Counted from the first letter of the stretch, positions 45,771 through 57,610 are shown. The stretch: DNA of 64,000 bases from Lunularia cruciata (GCA_948567375.1 OX419756.1:24840552-24904551), one strand, 5' to 3'. Notes: a model not told the origin generated them from the sequence alone. Translations and numbers: made by a program.

Positions 45771-46249
45771 GTAAGGCATTACACCTTGGTTCAAAGAAAA
45801 ATCCTATTACATCCTCATGGAGAACTATCACAAGTAGAAATTGTTCAAATTGCAATCAACAATATGGCCAAGAATTAGAGATGAAGGAATGCACACTCTA
45901 TGACAAGTTTTGTTGAAGAATGAATTGTCAAAGGAAGGAATGAGCTTAAATGGAGTGAAAATATCTCTTTTCTGATGGGAGCCCTGTTGATATTTCAAAC
46001 TGAATTAAGGGAGTATTAAGGAGGAGCTAATTTATGTCTACACAATATATACATGTTCCTTAATCTCTTGAAATCTAATAAGAACTTACATGTCACCAAA
46101 AAGGTGACCTGAGCTATGAGCTATGGCTATGTGCTATAGCATGTAATATCCTTGTCTATCTTTCACCAATGTCTTGTAAGATTCTACATGACCTTCCATA
46201 AAATTTCTTTACATGATGCAGAAAATGTCTAATTGAAACCCCGTATATA

Positions 46250-46345
46250 TAAGTGGGGCTTAGCCCCATGTTACCTTTTTTGTCTCTCCCTTGTACGGCT
46301 TGATGGGGTCTTCCCATCCTTCATTTTTCCTATGCGGTTGCCTTT
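46250..46345 (+). repeat. LINE 3' tail, 5'-truncated insertion
   Basis: GGGGCTTAGCCCC at 46255 is followed by CATGTTACCTTTTTTGTC, TCTCCCTTGTACGGCTTGAT, GGGGTCTTCCCATCC and TATGCGGTTGCC, nearly identical to 23986-24060 and the inverse of 57133-57222. No coding region is attached. The high identity suggests a younger insertion than the copies at 12.3 and 16.2 kb. Confidence 0.75.
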
Positions 46346-46417
46346 TTACATATATATAAATGAACTTCCTTCATGATACTTAGGACTTTTGATTTTTGAA
46401 GAAATATATATTATACT

Positions 46418-46877
46418 TGTTGAAAGTAAATTTCAAGTGGTAGCACACTTGACATTGATATAGCATGTACCTATACTATAGGTGTTAGGGCATGTACATA
46501 GTACCTAGCACCTAATAGTGGCATTATTTAGGGTTAGAGTATTTAGGTCTTACCTTTGAGAGAGCAATAGTTAATTTGATTAAGATGTTGGCAGCATATT
46601 CAAAGCAACTTGAGCAAGGAGACCAATGAGTAGCAAGCTAGAGAAGCAAGGCCAAACAACACAACCAAGCTTTTCATTAGCTTAGAACCTACATACTAGC
46701 ATGTATGTATTCCATTTCTCACTTCATGAGACTAGATTTTCAAAAAGAGGAAATTGGCAAAAGTGCTTTTTGCCAATATATGCTTTTTGTTGATATATGT
46801 TCTTTTGCCTTTTGGTACTCCTTGTATGTTTTAAATTTTGTGAAAATTTGCATCAATATTCATGAAAATTTTCAATA
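46418..46877 (+). repeat. 5' LTR of the copia element
   Basis: Aligned with 56286-56681. Shared words include ATATAGCATGTACCTATACTA, AGTACCTAGCACC, GAGTATTTAGGTCTTACCTT and TCATTAGCTTAG. The end is TTTTCAATA where the 3' LTR has TTTTCAACA. It carries a copy of TGCTTTTTGCCAATATATGC absent from the 3' LTR. Confidence 0.85.
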
Positions 46878-46910
46878 GGTTATTGGTCCACCTTTCCTAG
46901 TGCACCAAGA

Positions 46911-47700
46911 GTGATAGAAGGTTATTCCTGTCATGAAATTTTAGAGACTAGAAGAGATCTTTCAGATTTGAGACTAAGGTGGAACACAATGGGAACAAGG
47001 AGCTATGTGAGAGATATAGCACACATTTTTCAATTCAATGGGGAGAATTTCTTCATTTGGAAATTCAAGAAGATGATTGTCTTCAAGTCAAAGAGACTTA
47101 CAAGGATCATCATGGGATAGTGACTATAGAACAAGCCAAAGTAGATGAGGAGAGATTGATTGGCAAAGCAAGAATTTTACATTTGTCCGGCTATAGGAGA
47201 GAAGTATTTACAAAGACTAATCAATTATAGAATTGCAAACCATATGTGAAGTAGATTGAACAATGTGCTTTAGAGAACAAGCATGTTCTCTACCAAAGAT
47301 TCTTTCAATTATAAATGAAACCAAGAGAAGAGATAGCAAGTTTTATTAGCCAAATAGAAACTCTCAGTAGTCACTTGAGTAACTTTGGTGTTAGAATAGA
47401 TGGTTCCTCAATTATCACCAAGATTATTTGTAGTTTGCCACAAGCATATCACTATATATTAGCCGCATGGGATAATCTACCTAAGGAGCAATAAACCATT
47501 GAGAGACTCATTGCAAGATTGCTCAAGGAAGTAACCTTGAATAGGTGTGTAGAGGAGAAAGAAGGAAGTTCAAGAGAGAGAGCTATTCTTGCTACTTATG
47601 GAAGAAGCATGAGAGGTAGCAATGATGGCGGACTTAGAAAAGACAAAGATTTTTGAACTAAAGAACAAACAAGCTACAAAAAATGTAAAAAGAAGGGCAG
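46911..47700 (+). pseudogene. Copia gag relic
   Basis: Fragments in shifting frames: FNGENFFIWKFKKMIVFKSK (the usual copia gag start motif with Phe-x-Gly-x-Asn-[FY]-x-x-W), then FQL.MKPREEIASFISQIE, LSSHLSNFGVRIDGSSIITK, ICSLPQAYHYILAAWDNLP and TIERLIARLLKEV (UBN2-type gag domain). The zinc knuckle is degraded to SYKKCKKKG. It would form the capsid and package RNA. Stops at several points make it nonfunctional. Confidence 0.75.
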
Positions 47701-47759
47701 TAGGCAAGAGAATCCCGATGTGAGCAAAACCTCCCAAAAAGAAAGCTGCACAATGTGGC

Positions 47760-49240
47760 TAATCCTAGAATCAAGTCAATGCTCTAACAATGTAGATTAT
47801 TGCATTTACTACTAGTTCTAGCACTTCCACAAGCACCATTCATCTAGACTATGATGTTTGGTATGCTAACATAGGAGCTTCTAAGCACATGAACAATAGA
47901 CAAAAGTGATTCCAAGATTTCAAGAAGATTGAAAAAGGAACCTGGTCCATGTATGTTTTTGACAGTCAAAGGTTTGGATTGCTGGAGTGGGAGATTTCCC
48001 AATTTCTTGTAATCTTGCTGCAAGAACACAAGAAGGAGTCATCAAAAGAGTTCTCTATGTTCTAGATTTGAAGCACAACCTATTCAACAATGATCAAATA
48101 GCACAAAAATGCATCCAAACCACCTACACCAAAGAGGGATTCTACATGAAGAAAAGATGGAGCCATGATGATGAATGGTGTTTTTGATTCAAACCCTTAT
48201 AGGCTTTATATCATAGTTACCAAGATAGGTAACATTTCCCAAGAACTCCATTGTCTCAAACAATGAGGAGAATGAGAAGTTACAAAAGCAAGAATAATGT
48301 TAAAAGTTAGATATTGCACTTTTTCACCAAAGACTTTGTCATCTCAAGTTTGCCTACATTAGGAAGATGGATAGAAAAGGACTAGTAGAGGGTCTATGTT
48401 TGAACTAAAAACAGTTTGGTAGTCAAAATTCTTTCTAATACGATGGATGTAATATAGGAAAGCAACATCGATTACCTTTTGCAAAACCCAATGATAATAA
48501 AGGCAAGTACAAAGTTAGATAGTTCTTTCATGGTGATATTTGTAGTCCTATGATCATGAGCTCAATAGGAAGATCAAAGATATTATCTACTTTTAAGGAT
48601 GATACAAGTGGTTTAAGATTTTTAGTTTTTTTACAAAGAAGTCAGAAACTCTCTCTTGCTTCAAACAACTTCACAGATGTAGAAATTCAATGTAAGTTGA
48701 AGATCAAGAAACTATGATCTGATAGAGGAGGTAAAACCATTGGAAAGGAATTCACTATTTTTGTACAAAGTGTTGGATTAGTCCATGAACTTATAGCATG
48801 TTACACTCTTGAGCAAAATGGTATCCCAAAAAGAGATCATAGAACAATGTTTGAAGCAACAAGAAGCATGTTGTTTTCTAACAAGCTGCCTAAAGAGTTG
48901 TGGGAAAAAGTGGTAGGAGCTGCTACACATGTTCTAAATAGGTTTTTTAGTATAGTTTTAGAGAAACTTCTTACAAGCTCTAGCATGGGACAAAACCAAA
49001 AGTTGCACGTTTGAGAACTTTTGGTTGCTCAGTCCTTGTACACATACCAAGGGGTGGTCATTGAAAGAAGTTTGATCCCAAGGGACAAGAGATATATTTT
49101 GTTGGGTATAATTCAAAATCCAAAGCCTTCAGATTATGGGATCAGAAGAAGAACCAGATATGTGAAAGTAGGGATGTCATGTTTAGAGAGGAGCAACCTG
49201 ATCATGTATGGTTATATATGCTAAAATTAGACATATATTG
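47760..49240 (+). pseudogene. Copia protease and integrase relic
   Basis: The protease site reads VWYANIGASKHMNN near 47860; copia elements normally have WYxDSGAS, so the catalytic Asp is replaced by Asn. Integrase follows: HGDICSPM (first Asp, near 48.53 kb), SDRGGKTIGKEFTIF (second Asp, 48.72 kb), then YTLEQNGIPKRDHRTMFEAT, where the third acidic residue is Lys instead of Glu (normally QNGVAERKNRT). KLPKELWEKVVGAATHVLNR and a C-terminal part with KKFDPKGQ-like residues continue to about 49.24 kb. The reading breaks off where the family X element begins. Confidence 0.8.
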
Positions 49241-49287
49241 CCTTAAAGAGAGAGATAAAGAGTAAGCCAATGCTAGAATGAGCATTG

Positions 49288-52200
49288 TGTGGTGCCAACA
49301 TTTTTTGTTTTTTTGAGTTTTAAAGAAGAAGTGCATTGGTAAAGCCAAAGGAGGGCTAAACAAGGAAGAAATGTGAAGAATTGTGTGTTGGACATAAACT
49401 CAAAGTTGACCTCGGATTCAAGGCCAAAGGACTCAAGTTGGATGAAATGAAATATGAAGAAGAGGACTTTGTATTGGGTAGTGCAACCTGATCCAAAGAT
49501 CCCACATAAAGCTTCTTTGGAGTACCGCCAATCAAGAAAGTATGCAAGAAGAAAGTGACTACCTTGGGACCAAGATGTTCTTGAAAGTGACAAGAGAAAA
49601 ATTCACAAAATTGGTGAGTGACACGAGGAAGAAACTGAAAAATGCCCAATTAGCAAAGGACTATAAAATTGAGATTTCAGCAAGGAGGTGTTGCAATTTC
49701 TATGCACTACCTTGTCCCTATTTAGAGTAGACTAAAAGGAATGCAAAGTGAAAATATGCAAGAGAAGTGGGTTAGAATCTTGGGTTTGATCTTTCATAAG
49801 CAGAGAGTGAGGAAGCACACGATGGCCCTAGAAGTGAGTAAGCAAAGTTTGGTGATGGGTCTTACAATGCAAAGGTTAGATGTAGTGGCAAGGATCAAAG
49901 TCTTATCAAGGCTTTGTATCACCTTTCTGGCCTAGAATTGTAATTTGAGCTTTCCAAGTTTCATGGCAAAGATTGCCACAAGTGATTGCAAGGATGGGCC
50001 AAACCATGAAGGCAAGAGAGGATGGACTAAGTAGGATTGGAGATTAGTCCTACTTAGAGAAGTAGGTGAGGTAGGAAGTGTCATCTTCTATCAAAAGTGT
50101 GATGCGTTGGAAGAAACTACTAAGGTTAGAAATTCTTTCAATCAACCTCGCACCAAGAATGGGTATCAGGTGGATAGTTTAGAAACCCAATTCAAAAAGG
50201 GATTGTGAGTGCAATGACGGCTATGTTCAAGCCAGAGCAGAACACTTATGTCACAATGCAACATGCAATATTCTTTCACTAGATGTTTGTAGGAGAAGTG
50301 GTGGACTGGGCAAAATGTTTCCATCAGCACGTGGGGCAGATGATTTTGGGTTAGAGAATGGATATGCAGCCTCATTACTTCACGTCCTTTGCGGCTCATT
50401 TCTACTTTGGGCTAAACCTGATGACTTTGGAGGAGAGCAGTAGAATGTTGTCCCACTTTCACCCGGATCTATGCAAGGAAGCTGATGCGGATGAACGCTA
50501 TTACATGGAGCGGGTTTGTGAAGGGGATGATTATTACATGAAGATTAGGAAGGAAAAAATAGTAGTAGTAGATATCTTCATGCCCAATAGACCTGAAGGA
50601 CAAATTGCACCAATACACCCGCAAAAGATACAATAGCTGAACCCAAAGTCAATACTGGTAGAGGTGAAAGAATTGACTTTGGAGGAGGAATCAAAGGGAG
50701 AAACCAAGTCAAAAAGAGAAGCCTTGTGAGGAGAAGAAGAGTTCACACTGCAAAGTGAGGAATCAAGTAGTGGCAATGAAGAAGAAGTTGAAGTCCAACA
50801 ATCCAGAGGAAGGTCTATGGAAGCAGAGAAGCCAAGTCTAGAGACTCAACAACCAAGCGTGAGAGTGAGAAGGAAGAAAAGGATGTCTTGGTATGTCCAA
50901 GGGGTGCCAAAGGGAAGTGAAGTACTCAAGGCACTGTTGGACCAAGTAAAGTTACCATCAAGGAGGAGGAAAGTTTGGACGAAGAAAAACTAAAGATACA
51001 AAGATCACATCTTTGGGGTAAGGCACCAATCAAAGAGTTAACTGCCAAGGGCAAAGATAGCAGAGGCAACATAAGTAATGGTGATGGAGTGGAGTATATG
51101 TGAAAGTTTATGTGCTCTCTATTGGTGTTTTTGCAACAGAAAAAGTGGAGATGGCGAGTGCTAATCTAGACGTGAAGGATGAATTAGCATTTGTGACAGA
51201 GTGGAGTATGGAGACCTTGTTGTTGAGAAGCAAGCTAATGCAAGTAGAGATGGAAGCCAAAAAACTTCATGTGGAAGCAATTCTTTTGAGAAAAAACTCA
51301 GAAGCAATGAGGAGGACTTGGTGAAATGTAGAGAGAAAGTAAAGGAGAAGATGGCATTGGCCAAGGAATTGAAGCAGGAAATTATTGGTGCACAAGTGGA
51401 AGTGATACATTCAAAGGTGAGTGCAATGATGGAGCAAGAGTTGGAGAGTATGAGGAAAAAAGTGGCCGATAAAGACCAAGCCTGGCAGCAAGAATTGACA
51501 TAGCATAGTCGAGAGGAAGAACTATTGCAAGGATTGCTGAGAGGAGCAGAAGATCAACTCTTTCCAAACAGACAAGAGAAGGAAGCAATGAATACTAAGT
51601 TTGAGGACAAGTTGGTGATGTATCAAAATGAACTGGAAGAGGAGAGAAAGAAAGAGAAAGTAGAGCCAAGGTAGGAGTCATATGCAATTGGAGTAGTGGT
51701 AAGTGAGCTAAAGGCGCTGCTAAGTACTGAAGCCAAGAGTTGGAGGAGACAAGACTACACAAGTTGAAATTGTTGGTGCAAGAGACAAGGAAGAGGAAAG
51801 CGAGTGACATGGAGTTGAATAATCTTCTGATTTGTCTACAAGATCATGTTGATAGAAAGATGTTAGAGGTAAGAGACAATGTTTGTCTTAGATTAGATCT
51901 TGTTAGATCAGACTTGGATAGACTTTGTAGTGAGATAAAGTTAGAGAAGAGGTCCAAAGTAGTAGAAGTAGGAGTGCAAGTATCATTGGGTAAGTTACCT
52001 AAGACATTAAAGACAAGTGGGTCAAAAGGTAATGATGCAGATAGAGTAGATAGGAGTGCAATTGTAGTTTGTAGTGAAGAGATAGTAGAAATAGAAGATT
52101 TAGGAGTGGTATTAGAGAGACCCAAAGAAGGGGAGCTACTTGAAGGAGCTTTGGGTTTGGAAGCCAATGTCAAGGTTGACACCAGATTGGGGTAGTAATA

Positions 52201-52704
52201 GTTTTGAGATTTGAAGAGGCAAATATGAAGAGGTGCATTATCCTTTCAGATCTGCACGTTGGTATAGTTGTTAGTAACTATCAAAGTGCTTTGCCCATTT
52301 AAAGGAGGGATTTGCAGTGTTATGTTGTTCAGTATTCATAAATTTTCAAGATAGATAAACCTAAGTGTTGATGCTAAGTACTCATTGCTTGAGCTTAATT
52401 TTGAGTATCAAGTTTGTGTGTGTATTTGTGAATGTGTGGAGAATTTCAAAGTGCAAGTCAATGTGCTTGTTGGATATTGGATTCCACAATGCTGGTCTAG
52501 TCTTTATTCTATGTATTTGATCTTGAGTGAAGTGCAATTAAAGCAATGCCTTGATAGATCTGAGAGGAATTATAGTGTTGGTAGTATTCTACATTTGTGA
52601 GTGTAGCATAGGATTGATTTAAAGCAATTTTGATAGAAGTTGTGCCTTCAATGGAGAGGTGGAACACAATTCTAAGGTGAAGTTTTGCAATGAAGTAGCC
52701 ATCT
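49288..52704 (+). mobile_element. Gag-only element of family X, longest copy
   Basis: It begins TGTGGTGCCAACATTTTTTG inside the copia element and ends about 52704, where the inverted copy starts. Relative to the copy at 7.4-9.1 kb it is 3'-truncated within the LTR-like region (it stops at GAAGTAGCCAT). The interior encodes a gag-like N-terminal part, a basic/acidic middle, coiled coils and the conserved acidic C-terminus. The LTR-like start TGAAGAGGTG is at 52226, with CATTTAAAGG near 52297. No protease, reverse transcriptase or integrase motif is present in 3.4 kb. Confidence 0.6.
49970..52198 (+). pseudogene. Family X gag-like protein with coiled coils
   Basis: Fragments in order: MAKIATSDCKDG (about 49.96 kb); TYVTMQHAIFFH then MFVGEVVDWAKCFHQHVGQM (50.25-50.34 kb); MDMQPHYFTSFAAHFYFGLN, LMTLEESSRML and ADERYYMERVCEGDDYYMKI (50.36-50.64 kb); an acidic, Ser/Lys-rich middle; long charged helices at 51.2-51.8 kb (for example EQELESMRKKVADKDQAWQQ and VEETRLHKLKLLVQETRKRK); then DHVDRKMLEVRDNVCLRLDL and a C-terminus with SEEIVEIEDLGVVLERPKEG ending VKVDTRLG. 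The same order is found inverted at 55.4-53.5 kb. The helical N-terminal half with an aromatic motif and the coiled coils suggest a structural gag protein. No known domain is recognised with confidence. Confidence 0.5.
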
Positions 52705-52705
52705 A

Positions 52706-55695
52706 TGACAACCCGGCAAATATTAATTTTGCGGTAACTGGGTAAGTAAGTTTGTTCCCATAGAGATACAAGTCAAAAATTTCCAAATACAAAGCAAAGT
52801 AACCAAATCAGTTCTTCTTGGTTGCATCTTTAATCTCTCAAGTAGAAACTACACCCAAAAGAGAGTAACAAGCACTAGATCTCAATCTTGTCACAAATTA
52901 ATACTCCCTAATCACAACGCATTCAAATTTTTCCAAACAAACTTGATTGTGATAATTCAGATACTTCCAAAGATAGCTACTTCACTGCAAAACACCTTCA
53001 TCTTAGAATTATCTTCCCCCCCTCCACTGAAGGCACAACTTCCTCAATTGAAATTGCCTTGCATCAACCCTACGTTACACTCACCAATGCAGAATACTAC
53101 CAACACTACAATTCCTCTCAAATCTATCAAGGAATTGCTCAAATTACACTTCACTTAGGATCAAACACACAGAATGAAGATCAAGGCTGTGACATCTAAC
53201 ATCCAACAAGCACATTGATTTTGCACTTTGAATTTCTACAAACACTCACAACCACAATCACAGGATGGATACTCAAAATTAAGCTCAAGTGACAAGCACT
53301 AAGACCAGTACTTTGCTTTATCTATCTTCAGAAATTACAAATATTAAACAACATAAGAATGCAAATAGTAGAGCAATCAATAGTTACTAACAAAAATATT
53401 TTTCTACAACAACTCCACCAACTTGCAGATCCAAAATGACAATGCACCTCTTCATACCTGCCTCTTCAAATCTCCAATCTATTACTAATCCAATTTGATG
53501 TCAACCTCGACTTTGGCTTCCAAACCCAATGTTCCCTCAAGTATTTCTCCTTCTTTAGGTCTACTTAATTCCACTCCTAACTCTTCTATTTCTACTATTT
53601 CTTCACTATGAACTACAATTGCACTCCTCTCTACTCTATCTACATCATTATCTTCTGACCCATTCTTCTCTACTAACTTGGGTAACTCATCCAAAGACAC
53701 TTGTACTTCTACTTCTCTTACTTCAGACTTCTTGGCTAATTTTACTTCACTACAAAGTCTATCCAAGTCTATTCTAACAAGATTTAATCAGAGATAGATA
53801 TTGTCCCCTACATCTAGCATCTTTCTATATACCCGATCTAGCAACCACATCAACAAATTGTTCAATTTTGTGTCCTTCATCTTCCTCTTCCTCTTCCTCA
53901 TCTCCTGCACCAACAACTTCAACTTGTGCAGCTTGGCTTCTTCCAACTTCCCTTCTACTTTTGTGCTGAGCAGCACCTTCATCTCGCTACCACTGCTGCT
54001 ACTACATTGGATTCCACCACTGTCTTGACCTTCTCCTTCTTTCTTTCTTCCTCCAAGTTATTGCGATACATTTGCAACTCATCCTCAACCTCAGCATTCA
54101 TCACCTCCTTCTCTTGTCAATTTCGTACGAGTTGTTCTTCCGCCACTCTCAACAATCCTCGCAATTGGTCCTCTTCTCTACTATGCTCAGATAATTCCCA
54201 CTGCTAGGCTTGATCTTTCTCGGCTGCCTTCTTCTTTGGACTCTTTAGTTCTTGTTCCATTACTGTCACACTTGCCTTTTGTATCAATTCCACTCATGCA
54301 TCAATAATTTCTCTTGTGATCTTTGTATCTTCAATGTCTCCCCATCCAAGCTCTCCTCTTCCTCCTCTATGGTAACTTTATTGGGTCCAATGTTGATTGT
54401 TTGAACACTCCTCTTCCCCCTAGCAGCTCTTGGACACACCAAAATTCCTTCTTCTTCCTTCTCACGTCCTTGCTCAATGGTGTACACCTTTGGACTTGGC
54501 TTCTTTGTGTCCATACTCCTTCTTTGTGTTTGTTGGACCTTTGCCTTGCCTTTGCTACCATTGCTCAGCTCCTCACTTTGCAGTGTGAATTCTTCTTCTT
54601 CTCCTCCCAAGGCTTCTCCCTTTGACTCGGTTTTTCCTTCTAACTCCTCCTCCTCCTCCGGACTCAATTCCTTTGCCTTCACCAACACTGCCTTTGGATT
54701 AGGCTTCTGCATCTTTTGTGGCTATATTGACACAAGGTGACATTTAGGTTTATCTCATTTGGGTTCTTGGTCTAGGGATGTCAATTGCTATGATTATCTC
54801 CTTTCCACTCTTCTTGTAACACTCATCTCCTTCTTGCACCCGCTCCATGTAATAATGTTCATCTGCATCTACCTCCTTACGCAAATCCGGATAAAAGTGC
54901 AACCGCATCCGGTTTCTCTCCTCCAAAGTTAGTAAGTTCAGCTCAAGGTAGAAATGAGCTGCAAAGTGCATGAAATAGTGTGGTTGCATGTCCATCCTCC
55001 AACTCGTAATCATTTTCTCCACTCACTAATGTAGACACTTCGTCCAATCCACTACTTCTCTAGCAAACATTTGATGAAAGAACATTGCCTGCTGCATCGT
55101 GACATAGGTGGTTCACTCTAGCTCAAACATTACCATCATCATGCTCACAATCCCTCTATGCTCTGGGTCTCTTTAGCTATCCACCTTATACCCGTTCTTG
55201 GTGAGCGGTTGATTAAACAAATTCCTCACATCGGCAGTTTCTTTTGAGGCATCACACTTCCTATAGAAGGTGGTACCTCCTACCTCTCTTGCTTCTCTCC
55301 CCAAGACTGATCTCCAATCCGACTCAGTCCATTGAGCTGGATTTCCTCTCTTCCTTTCATGCTTTGACCCATCCTTGCAATCACTCGCAGCAATTTTGGC
55401 CATGAAACCTAGAAAACTAAAATTCTAATTCCAGGCCAGGAATGTGATATGAAGTCTTGATAAGACATCAATCCTCACCACTACATCTAATATATGCATT
55501 GAAAGACCCCTCAATGCACTTTGCTTACTCACTTTTAGGGCAATCGTGTTTTTCTCACTCTCTTCTTGTGAAAGATCGTACTCAAGATTCTAACCTACTC
55601 TTCTCCTTGCAAATTTGCAATTTGGATTCCTTCAGGTCAACTCTGAATAGAGACATGATAGCATCTAGACATTGTGCTACCTCTTCATAGAAATC
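52706..55695 (-). mobile_element. Gag-only element of family X, inverted copy
   Basis: The 3' terminus is intact (TGACAACCCGGC at 52706, read on plus). The LTR-like region runs to 53454. The 5' end stops near 55695, short of the family's TGTGGT start, so it lacks about 400 bases. It faces the plus copy tail-to-tail. The inverted pair fills the place of the copia reverse transcriptase. Confidence 0.6.
53485..55403 (-). pseudogene. Family X gag-like protein, inverted copy
   Basis: Reading leftward: MAKIAASDCKDGSKHERKRG (55403), then MDMQPHYFMHFAAHFYLELN, LLTLEERNRMRLHFYPDLRK and DADEHYYMERVQEGDECYKK (55.0-54.8 kb); an acidic frame (54712-54284, 142 residues) with ELSPEEEEELEGKTESKGEA and RGKRSVQTINIGPNKVTIEE; a coil with EDELQMYRNNLEEERKKEK; KLKLLVQEMRKRKRKMKDTK; and the C-terminus with SEEIVEIEELGVELSRPKEG ending VEVDIKLD. 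Frames change between segments. The encoded residues are closer to the plus copy than chance drift of junk would leave, which suggests recent activity of the family. Confidence 0.5.
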
Positions 55696-55699
55696 TTGA

Positions 55700-56285
55700 T
55701 TTTAAAGTCCTTACATTTAATCCTTCATCTGAATACCAAGAAGAAATGAAGAGAATTTTGAAGTAATTCAAAGGTCCTTTGGATTATGGATTAGAATTTA
55801 GTGGAGGTTTTGATGTTGCTAATACAGTAGCTGGATACTATGATGTTGATTTTGCGGGTGGCTTAGATAATAGAAAGTCTCTCCTGCAATAATGTCATGT
55901 TCATGATGAATGGTGGACCACTAGCTTGGAGCAGCCAACGACAACAATGCATGTCACTTCTACCATAGCGGAAAAGTACATAGCAGCATGTTCAGCCGCC
56001 AAAGAAGCAATATGGCTATGTAGGTCACTCAAGGACAAGATGGTCCAACTCAAATGTATAGCAACAATCAGAGTGCTATCAAGCTGGTGTATAACCCAGA
56101 GTTCCACAAGAGAACCAAGCATATAGAGATCCAATATTACTATGAAGAGAAATAAGACATCTGTTTCAGCTACATCAACACAAACAATCATATTTCAGAT
56201 ATTTTTATGAAAGCCTTTCCAAGAGATAAGTTTTGTAAGTTTAGAATCTGTTTGCAGTACTACCATTTCTCCAATGAGTAGGAGT
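55700..56285 (+). pseudogene. Copia RNase H end (3' pol remnant)
   Basis: The fragment opens with NPSSEYQEEMKRILK, then FKGPLDYGLEFSGG, NTVAGYYDVDFAGGLDNRKS, then TSTIAEKYIAACSAAKEAIW and LCRSLKDKM. These are the well-known copia C-terminal motifs (LKGTxDYGL, GYxDxDxAGxxDxRRS, STAEAEYIAxxxAxxExxWL). The rest, up to the LTR, contains the HIxxRYHxxR-type end in decayed form. The reverse transcriptase that should precede it is absent from the window. Confidence 0.8.
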
Positions 56286-56681
56286 GTTGAAAGTACATTT
56301 CAGATGGTAGTAAATGTGGCACTGATATAGCATGTACCTATACTATGGGTGTTAGGATTTTACATGGCACCTAGCACCCAATGGTAGCATTAACTAGGGT
56401 TAGAGTATCTAGGTCTTACCTTTGGAGAGTAGTGGTTCATTCCATCAAGATGTTTGTGGCATAGTCAAAAAGCTTGAGCAGCAGTCTAGAGAAGCAAGGC
56501 CAGACAACGAAACCAAGTTTTTCATTAGCTTAACCTACATACTAGCCTGCAGATATTCCATTCCTCACTTCATGTGATTGTATTTGCAATAAGAGGAAAG
56601 TGCTTCATATGCCTTTTTGTAATCCTTGTATGTTGTTAACGTTGTGCAGATTTGCATCTGTATTTACAACAGTTTTCAACA
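56286..56681 (+). repeat. 3' LTR of the copia element
   Basis: Starts TGTTGAAAGTACATTTCAG and ends AGTTTTCAACA. It is preceded by a purine-containing stretch, CCAATGAGTAGGAG, that may be the polypurine tract. Alignment with the 5' LTR shows numerous substitutions and at least two length changes. Confidence 0.85.
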
Positions 56682-56689
56682 ACACTTGT

Positions 56690-57130
56690 AAATTTTGAGG
56701 AATAAAGCTCTTATTCGTTGACTTTCTTGTATGTAACTTGCACTGTTGATGAAAACAAAAGCCTGAAGCTTGAAGGCTATGGTGTGTTTGGTTTAGAAAT
56801 TGCTTTAAACTTTACCCGCAGGGAATGAGTTCTCCTTACGATTCCTAACATGCTCTTATACTTGATCATGTAAAGGAATTTAGATCACAAAGAAAAAGAC
56901 AAGGCGGGTAGGATTCTAAGACAACTTGAAAGAGCTTAACACACATACTCACTACCACGTTCTCTTGAAGAAATGTATTGGACTGCCTTCAAAAAGAACA
57001 AAATTCTTTTTTTAGGTGCCAATGACTGCTCACAAAGAGTGGAGGTTAACTTTGTTAAATTGAAGCAAATTTTTTTATCTACTTTGGTTGGTTTAGTGGT
57101 CAGTTATGGAGTTATATTGTGCTACAGGTA
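56690..57130. other. No gene seen
   Basis: Spacer between the copia element and the inverted LINE end. No open frame or repeated word of note. Confidence 0.3.
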
Positions 57131-57132
57131 AG

Positions 57133-57610
57133 AAGGCGACCGCATAGGAAAAACAAAGGATGGGAAGACCCCATCAAGCCGTACAAGGGAGAGACAAAAA
57201 AGGTAACATGGGGCTAAGCCCCAATAGAGTCTATATGAGAAATTTGCACTACCGCACCTATGATATCTGAGCTATGCAAGTCGTATGGTCTACACACAAC
57301 TGGAGCATCCGAAGAAACATTACCTAATGTGATTGCTCTCCTATGGATTGCACCAGCCACTGCCCTCTATAGAGCAATGGACACACGTTATCTAAAATAT
57401 ACTACAACAAAGTATGAGAGTGAGAGTGGTACCCCTAACACCTAACACGATGAGCTCTAGTGCACTCCCTGAAAATGTGTCAAATGCCGTGTCCATCGCT
57501 CCATATAATTCCAAGGTTAAAGGAACAAAGAGGTGACCTGGTTGCATGCCCCTATACTCGGTGACCTGGCGACCTTGCTGCTGCACTCGCGGGCCATCTA
57601 GGGAGATGGG
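57133..57610 (-). pseudogene. LINE-like element, 3' end with endonuclease C-terminal part, copy 2
   Basis: The minus strand repeats the end of the 23.4-24.07 kb copy: VTEYRGMQPGHLFVPLTLEL, YGAMDTAFDTF, a diverged part, then the untranslated tail with GGGGCTAAGCCCC (57210, plus strand) and the end word GGCGACCGCATAGG (57136). The copy is truncated upstream near 57610, before the VADVVVTDP strand. The tail is almost identical to the copies at 24.0 and 46.3 kb. Confidence 0.6.

Larger units (their letters stand above)
46418..56681 (+). mobile_element. Ty1/copia retrotransposon with nested insertions
   Basis: Both LTRs start TGTTGAAAGTA and the 3' LTR ends TTTTCAACA, giving the inverted end pair TGTTGAAA/TTTCAACA. 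Flanks are ATACT (46413-46417) and ACACT (56682-56686), a 5-base target duplication with one mismatch. The internal order gag, protease, integrase and then (after nested DNA) RNase H is that of Ty1/copia. The interval 49283-55700 is occupied by two family X elements, and the reverse transcriptase is missing. LTR lengths are about 460 and 396 bases, differing by insertions and deletions, which indicates an old element. Confidence 0.85.

Noticed and set aside
54323-54740. Plus-strand open frames in the 54 kb region
   Set aside because: They are antisense to the acidic part of the family X protein and are rich in Ser/Leu for that reason.
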